Assembly (NCBI GenBank): GCA_965198675.1
Contig: OZ240666.1
Coordinates: 434,001 to 498,000 of the forward strand
DNA length: 64,000 nucleotides
Direction of reading: 5' to 3'
From: Prochloron sp965198675
Lineage (GTDB): Bacteria; Cyanobacteriota; Cyanobacteriia; Cyanobacteriales; Prochloraceae
Part shown: one piece after another, positions 59,895 to 64,000 of the stretch
How positions within the stretch are numbered: position 1 is the stretch's first letter
How the letters are laid out: every line of letters begins with the position of its first letter
Made by a program: the position numbers and the translations under genes
The notes under the pieces: model-generated
The model's database searches: none
The model's input: only the letters and a program-made list of their open reading frames with translations
What the model was told of the DNA's origin: nothing

Positions 59895-60809
59895 CTAGCT
59901 TTCCTGAAGTTCTCGCCACCAAGATAATAGAGTACTGGCGAGGAAAAGACTGGAATAAGCACCGAGAATGAAACCGATAATTAATGCGAGGGCGAAATAT
60001 TTGAGAGTTTGTCCCCCAAAGAGGAAGATACCTATTAGGGGTAACAAAGTGGTTAGAGTAGTATTAATGGAACGGGTTAAAGATTGATTTACTCCATCAT
60101 CGACTATGGTTTGAATGGGGTTATCTGGTTGTTGAGTAGTATTTTCCCGGATGCGATCGTAAATCACCACTGTATCGTTGACAGAGAAACCAATAATAGT
60201 TAACAGAGCCACCAGAAACAAACTATCTACTTCCACCCCACCCACTAAACCGAGAACGGAAAAAACCCCAGCAGTAATGAAAACATCGTGGAATAATGCT
60301 AGAATAGCAAAGATAGCATAGTCAAATTGGAAGCGGAAACTGAGATAGACAATAATACCAAAGAAGGAGACAATGAGAGCAAGGAGACCAGAGGTAAATA
60401 ATTCCTCTCCAATAGTAGGACCGACAGAATCGATTTGAATGGTTTCTGGGTCAAACTGACCCACTTTCTCATTCAATGCTCCTTGCAACTGTGTTCTTTG
60501 CTCTACGTCTAAATTCAGGGTCCGCACTGACAAGGTATAATTATCAATGACTTGAATTTTGCTATTCCCCAAACCAAGCTCTGTAATAATCTCCTGCACT
60601 GCACCAGTTTTAATCGGGCTGTCGCAGTTATTACTAGCCCCACAATCCAGTGTCAGTTGCAATTTCGTCCCCCCCACAAAGTCAATACTTGGTAGCAGGG
60701 GTGCGTTAAACTGGGTGAAAGAAATCCCCATGGCAACTATACTGCTAAGAATTGTAATAGCAGATATAGACCACCACAAATTTCGCCTTTTCATGACACT
60801 GAATTTCAT
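59895..60809 (-). CDS. secF: protein translocase subunit SecF
   Basis: SecF with SecD uses the proton motive force to pull preproteins through SecYEG. The 304 residues have the first helix (NLWWSISAITILSSIVAMGI), PSIDFVGGTKLQL (the D1-type FxGG motif), a periplasmic domain and five helices with ALFHDVFITAGVFSVLGLV, IIGFSVNDTVVIYDRIRENT and SLTRSINTTLTTLLPLIGIF. An ATG at residue 5 (MKRRNLWW) is an alternative start. It follows secD by 24 bases on the same strand. Confidence 0.96.
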   Translation of the reverse strand: MKFSVMKRRNLWWSISAITILSSIVAMGISFTQFNAPLLPSIDFVGGTKLQLTLDCGASNNCDSPIKTGAVQEIITELGLGNSKIQVIDNYTLSVRTLNLDVEQRTQLQGALNEKVGQFDPETIQIDSVGPTIGEELFTSGLLALIVSFFGIIVYLSFRFQFDYAIFAILALFHDVFITAGVFSVLGLVGGVEVDSLFLVALLTIIGFSVNDTVVIYDRIRENTTQQPDNPIQTIVDDGVNQSLTRSINTTLTTLLPLIGIFLFGGQTLKYFALALIIGFILGAYSSLFLASTLLSWWRELQES

Positions 60810-60833
60810 CTTTCCTTCTCCCTTGCGAGTGGT

Positions 60834-62237
60834 TCAAGTAACTGGTAAATTAGGACAGAACAGTTCCGGTTTTTGACGTACTTTTGGTATCCCCAATACA
60901 GTTACAAGCATAACTGTGCGACTACAAGTGAGGGCGGTAAACATACTTACCAAGACCCCGATGGCCAGAGTGAGGGCAAAACCTTTGACTAAACCGGAAC
61001 CCAGCCAAAAGAGAGCACCACAAGCAATCAAAGTAGTTACGTTACTATCCAGGATACTGGAAAAAGCCCGGTAAAAACCTGATTCCACCGACCGATAGAG
61101 AGTCTTACCACCCCGCAATTCTTCCCGGGTACGCTCGAAAATCAGCACATTAGCATCTACAGCCATACCTATACTCAGAATAAAACCTGCTATACCTGGT
61201 AAGGTTAAGGTAACCCCCACTAAAGAATAGCAGGCTAGGGTTAAGATGGTATAAATGGCTAAAGCCAAATCGGCAATTAAGCCAGGGAGTCGATAGTAGA
61301 CCCCCATAAATATTAACACTAACACCAAACCTGCTATGGCGGCGTAAATACTCCGTTTGATACTATCCTGTCCCAGAGTGGCACCTACAGTGCGATTTTC
61401 CACTACTTCCACCGGAAAAGGCAAAGCACCACCGCGAATTTGCACTGCCAGGTCACTAGCAGTTTCGATGGTAAAATTGCCTGTAATCACCGCACTGCCT
61501 CCAGTAATACCAGTGTCGGCGAATTCCGGACCCACAGTGGGAGCGCTAATGAGGGTATCATCTAGGAAGATACCGATACTCCTTCCAGTTCCGGCCAAAT
61601 TTTTCGTCAGTTCCGCAAATTTTCGTCCCCCTTCATTATCGAATTCAATGGCTACCTGCCAACCATTCCCAGACTGAAGAGGTTGGGGACGAGCATTTTT
61701 GAGATTTTCCCCCACCAAACCCACGGAGGTGAATAAGTCGGCGACAGCTTGGTTAGATTTAGCCAAGGATTCCTTTAACTCGGTAATCTTGTCTGGATTA
61801 TCTTCCCCAGGGATTTGACGCTGCAACTGCAACTCAGCTTGGGTTCTTTGCAGTATTTGGTATTCAATAGGAAACTGTTCCTCCGATCCCTGTATTTGCT
61901 TCCGAAACTCCAGTTGTGCAGTTCCTCCCAAAACCCGTTCTGCTTGCTGGGGATCCGTCACTCCCGGAAGTTGGACGAGGATTTTTTCTCCTCCCACAGT
62001 TTGGACCACCGGTTCAGCCACACCCAAACTGTCGATGCGATTTTCCAGCACTCGTTTCACTGCATTCAAATCATCGGAGTTTATTGACGTAACCTCTTCC
62101 GTGGGTTTAATCTGAATTGTTAGTTGTGCCCCTCCCTTAAGGTCTAATCCGAGCTGGAGTGGAACCTTTACTAAGATAAATATAGCAGCTACTACCAGCA
62201 CCAGAATCAGGGCTATTAAAGAACGCTGTTTTTCCAT
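60834..62237 (-). CDS. secD: protein translocase subunit SecD
   Basis: SecD partner of SecF. The best start is ATG 62235-62237 (MEKQRSLIALILVLVVAAIF); the open frame to 62282 passes through a cgcagaggcgcag repeat. Motifs: LQLGLDLKGGAQLTIQIKPT, VLENRIDSLGVAEPVVQTVG, LVQLPGVTDPQQAERVLGGT, the RGGALPFPVEVVENRTVGAT block, then GIAGFILSIGMAVDANVLIF, ERTREELRGGKTLYRSVESG. About 467 residues, with the C-terminal LVTVLGIPKVRQKPELFCPN. Conserved order pdhB-secD-secF. Confidence 0.96.
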   Translation of the reverse strand: MEKQRSLIALILVLVVAAIFILVKVPLQLGLDLKGGAQLTIQIKPTEEVTSINSDDLNAVKRVLENRIDSLGVAEPVVQTVGGEKILVQLPGVTDPQQAERVLGGTAQLEFRKQIQGSEEQFPIEYQILQRTQAELQLQRQIPGEDNPDKITELKESLAKSNQAVADLFTSVGLVGENLKNARPQPLQSGNGWQVAIEFDNEGGRKFAELTKNLAGTGRSIGIFLDDTLISAPTVGPEFADTGITGGSAVITGNFTIETASDLAVQIRGGALPFPVEVVENRTVGATLGQDSIKRSIYAAIAGLVLVLIFMGVYYRLPGLIADLALAIYTILTLACYSLVGVTLTLPGIAGFILSIGMAVDANVLIFERTREELRGGKTLYRSVESGFYRAFSSILDSNVTTLIACGALFWLGSGLVKGFALTLAIGVLVSMFTALTCSRTVMLVTVLGIPKVRQKPELFCPNLPVT

Positions 62238-62278
62238 TGTTTTTATCCTCTCTGCGCCTCTGCGCCTCTGCGTGAAAC

Positions 62279-63262
62279 TCAAACAAGCAAAGCCACCATT
62301 TTTTGCACCGCTTCCACAATTTGGGCTGGTTGAACGATAGTCAGGCTTTCCAGGGTACCATTGTAAGGGGTAGGGATGTCCTGAGAAGAGAGACGGAGGA
62401 CAGGTGCATCTAATTCATCGAAAAGTTGTTCGTTAATCAAAGCAGTTAATTCGGCGGCGATTCCCCCGGTTCTCATACATTCTTCCACAATAATAACCCG
62501 GTGGGTTTTGCGAATGGAATTGCCGATGGTTTTCATATCTAGGGGTTTGAGGGATATGAGGTCGATTATTTCGGGATCATATCCTTCTTGTTCTAGCTGC
62601 TTGAGTGCTTGGAGGCAATGGTGACGCATGCGAGAGTAGGTTAAAATACTCACATCTTTACCAGGACGAACTATTTCCGCTTTATCTAGAGGGAGCCAAT
62701 ATTCCGATGCTGGTAATTCTTCCTTTAAATTATAGAGGAGCACATGCTCGAAGAATAGGACTGGGTTTTCGTCCCGAATGGCTGATTTAAGCAACCCCTT
62801 AGCATTATAAGCTGTGGAACAGGCAACGATTTTCAAACCGGGAACTGCTTGAAAGTAAGCCTCCAGTCTTTGGGAGTGTTCCGCACCTAACTGTCTTCCT
62901 ACTCCTCCTGGTCCCCGAATAACTAGGGGGATTTTGAAGTTCCCCCCAGAAGTATAGCGCAACATCCCTGCATTATTGGAAATTTGGTTGAAAGCCAGGA
63001 GCAAAAAGCCCATGTTCATCCCTTCGATAATGGGTCGCAAACCTGTCATGGCTGCCCCCACAGCCATACCAGTGAAGCTGTTTTCGGCTATGGGGGTATC
63101 TAGGACTCGCCATGGGCCATATTTATGGTAGAGGTCTTTGGTTACCTTGTAGGAACCTCCATAGTGACCCACATCTTCACCCAGAACGAAGACAGTTTCA
63201 TCCCGAGCCATTTCTTCATCGATCGCCTCTCTCAAAGCGTTGAACATCAGAGTTTCTGCCAT
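62279..63262 (-). CDS. pdhB: pyruvate dehydrogenase E1 component, beta subunit
   Basis: PdhB with PdhA forms the ThDP-dependent E1 of pyruvate dehydrogenase. The 327 residues show ETLMFNALREAIDEEMARDE, TVFVLGEDVGHYGGSYKVTK, DTPIAENSFTGMAVGAAMTG, RPIIEGMNMGFLLLAFNQIS, RGPGGVGRQLGAEHSQRLEA, LISLKPLDMKTIGNSIRKTH and ECMRTGGIAAELTALINEQL. All normal. It is upstream of secD on the same strand; the 40-base gap holds the 3' repeat. Confidence 0.96.
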   Translation of the reverse strand: MAETLMFNALREAIDEEMARDETVFVLGEDVGHYGGSYKVTKDLYHKYGPWRVLDTPIAENSFTGMAVGAAMTGLRPIIEGMNMGFLLLAFNQISNNAGMLRYTSGGNFKIPLVIRGPGGVGRQLGAEHSQRLEAYFQAVPGLKIVACSTAYNAKGLLKSAIRDENPVLFFEHVLLYNLKEELPASEYWLPLDKAEIVRPGKDVSILTYSRMRHHCLQALKQLEQEGYDPEIIDLISLKPLDMKTIGNSIRKTHRVIIVEECMRTGGIAAELTALINEQLFDELDAPVLRLSSQDIPTPYNGTLESLTIVQPAQIVEAVQKMVALLV

Positions 63263-63558
63263 TTTTGCCCCAAGTCAGTGTTAAAATTGGATCTTACCCA
63301 GAATACCAGGTGTGGGGTGCTCCCGCCAAGGGCGGGACGCTTACGCAAAGCTTCGCAATGGCAACGCACCGTCGCAGAGAATTGGTAAAATTCATTTGTA
63401 ATTTCTTTTTTATTTAACCACAGAGGCGCAGAGGGCGCAGAGGGAAGAATCAAATACGTAAGACCAAGTTGGGTTGCACAATATTAAGAAGTATTTAGAT
63501 AAACTAAACTGTAACAAAAACATTTTCTTGGGTTATAGCAGAAGCTAATCATGATAAG
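63263..63558. repeat. intergenic repeats upstream of pdhB
   Basis: A gctcccgccaagggcgggac hairpin (about 63319-63340), with the adjoining ttacgcaaagcttcgcaatg repeat shared with 47695-47750 and 41845-41890, and an accacagaggcgcagagggc repeat (about 63417). The pdhB promoter must lie near 63270-63300, but no box is obvious. Confidence 0.55.
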
Positions 63559-63729
63559 ATGACTCATGTTCTATCAGACCATCTTATCACTCAAAGCGTA
63601 TTGCAATTATTAGCTCAGAAAAAACGGAAATCTCCCCTAGAAGAGGTTAAAGAATATTCCCAAGACCAAAAGAAGTGGAAAAAGCGTCGGTCACAGAAGA
63701 AAAAGCTTTCTAGGAAGGAATTTGGTTGA
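63559..63729 (+). CDS. small basic protein, hypothetical
   Basis: ATG 63559 opens a 56-residue frame: MTHVLSDHLITQSVLQLLAQ, KKRKSPLEEVKEYSQDQKKW, KKRRSQKKKLSRKEFG. It is highly basic at the C-terminus and may be genuine or a fragment. No family recognised. It precedes purD on the same strand by 141 bases that contain a gtgggcattgcccaccct palindrome and a gcctctgcgcctctgcgtga repeat. Confidence 0.4.
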   Translation: MTHVLSDHLITQSVLQLLAQKKRKSPLEEVKEYSQDQKKWKKRRSQKKKLSRKEFG

Positions 63730-63870
63730 TTTTGGTTCCCGATTTACTGTTCCCTTGGCTCAGATTCATGGAAGGTGGGCATTGCCCACCCTACGACCCT
63801 CTGCGCCTCTGCGCCTCTGCGTGAAACCCAATCTACTATACAATAACAACTGGCCAATTACCAGCAAATA

Positions 63871-64000
63871 ATGAAAATTTTATTAGTAGGCAGTGGGGGA
63901 CGAGAACACGCTCTCGCTTGGAAATTGCTCCAATCTCCCAATATCGAAAAAGTCATCTGCACTCTGGGAAATGGTGGTACAGCAACTTTGCCCGGTTGCC
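63871..64000 (+). CDS. purD: phosphoribosylamine--glycine ligase (5' part, cut by window end)
   Basis: ATG 63871 starts MKILLVGSGGREHALAWKLL, then QSPNIEKVICTLGNGGTATL, the N-domain of GARS (PurD), which makes glycinamide ribonucleotide in purine synthesis. The GSGGREHAL and GNGGTA motifs are diagnostic. The gene runs off the window. The start is preceded by ccagcaaata with a weak ribosome site. Confidence 0.95.
   Translation, partial: MKILLVGSGGREHALAWKLLQSPNIEKVICTLGNGGTATLPGC

Noticed and set aside
1..64000. tRNA or rRNA genes
   Set aside because: No cloverleaf with a GTTCGA-type T-loop in context or rRNA signature was noticed by eye; a tRNAscan/rRNA model scan would settle it.

Overview
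The window is cyanobacterial. It carries psbA (photosystem II D1), cofG, COP23-domain proteins, a DUF502-nusB-ftsY cluster, a pdhB-secD-secF cluster, many GCGATCGC (HIP1) octamers and long heptanucleotide repeat arrays. No rRNA or tRNA gene was recognised. The species cannot be named from this sequence; a repeat-rich, probably filamentous lineage is my inference.

Layout: 1-1329 holds two toxin-antitoxin modules with premature stops. 1503-2674 is a protein kinase gene split by a small transposon-derived element. 2862-6202 is core (ftsY, nusB, DUF502). 6248-11610 is a graveyard of IS200/IS605 pieces around an intact pgl. 11730-14512 is core (FHA protein, nadA, cofG). 14620-14958 is a heptamer array. 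14966-18233 is a two-component operon headed by a truncated binding protein. 18379-19953 is a junction between two 5'-truncated genes, one of them psbA. 20146-22132 holds debris. 22279-31538 contains recQ, a triplicated Uma2 gene, gatB, an amt fragment, a MazF module and argJ. 31541-33699 has a perfect 36-unit heptamer array, then an IS5-like element whose transposase gene contains an ORF-less group II intron. 33700-37392 is a COP23/trypsin-like protease cluster. 37453-40928 is gcvP and gcvH. 40986-50276 mixes hydrolase, Uma2, VapC, subtilase and DUF488 genes with several broken ones. 50841-55604 has a truncated methyltransferase, a Rieske oxygenase and two broken genes. 55791-59737 is a defence-like island: an AAA ATPase plus PIN-like pair beside a dead restriction-modification system. 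59895-63262 is secF-secD-pdhB, and purD begins at 63871.

How it works together: housekeeping genes are intact while accessory genes are decaying. At least seven accessory genes are interrupted by a single in-frame stop with the downstream frame preserved. A dispersed repeat rich in the taggatgcgtta word sits at the breakpoints of several truncated genes, which suggests that repeat-mediated insertion and deletion drive the decay. The least explained intact units are the COP23/protease cluster and the ATPase/PIN pair.
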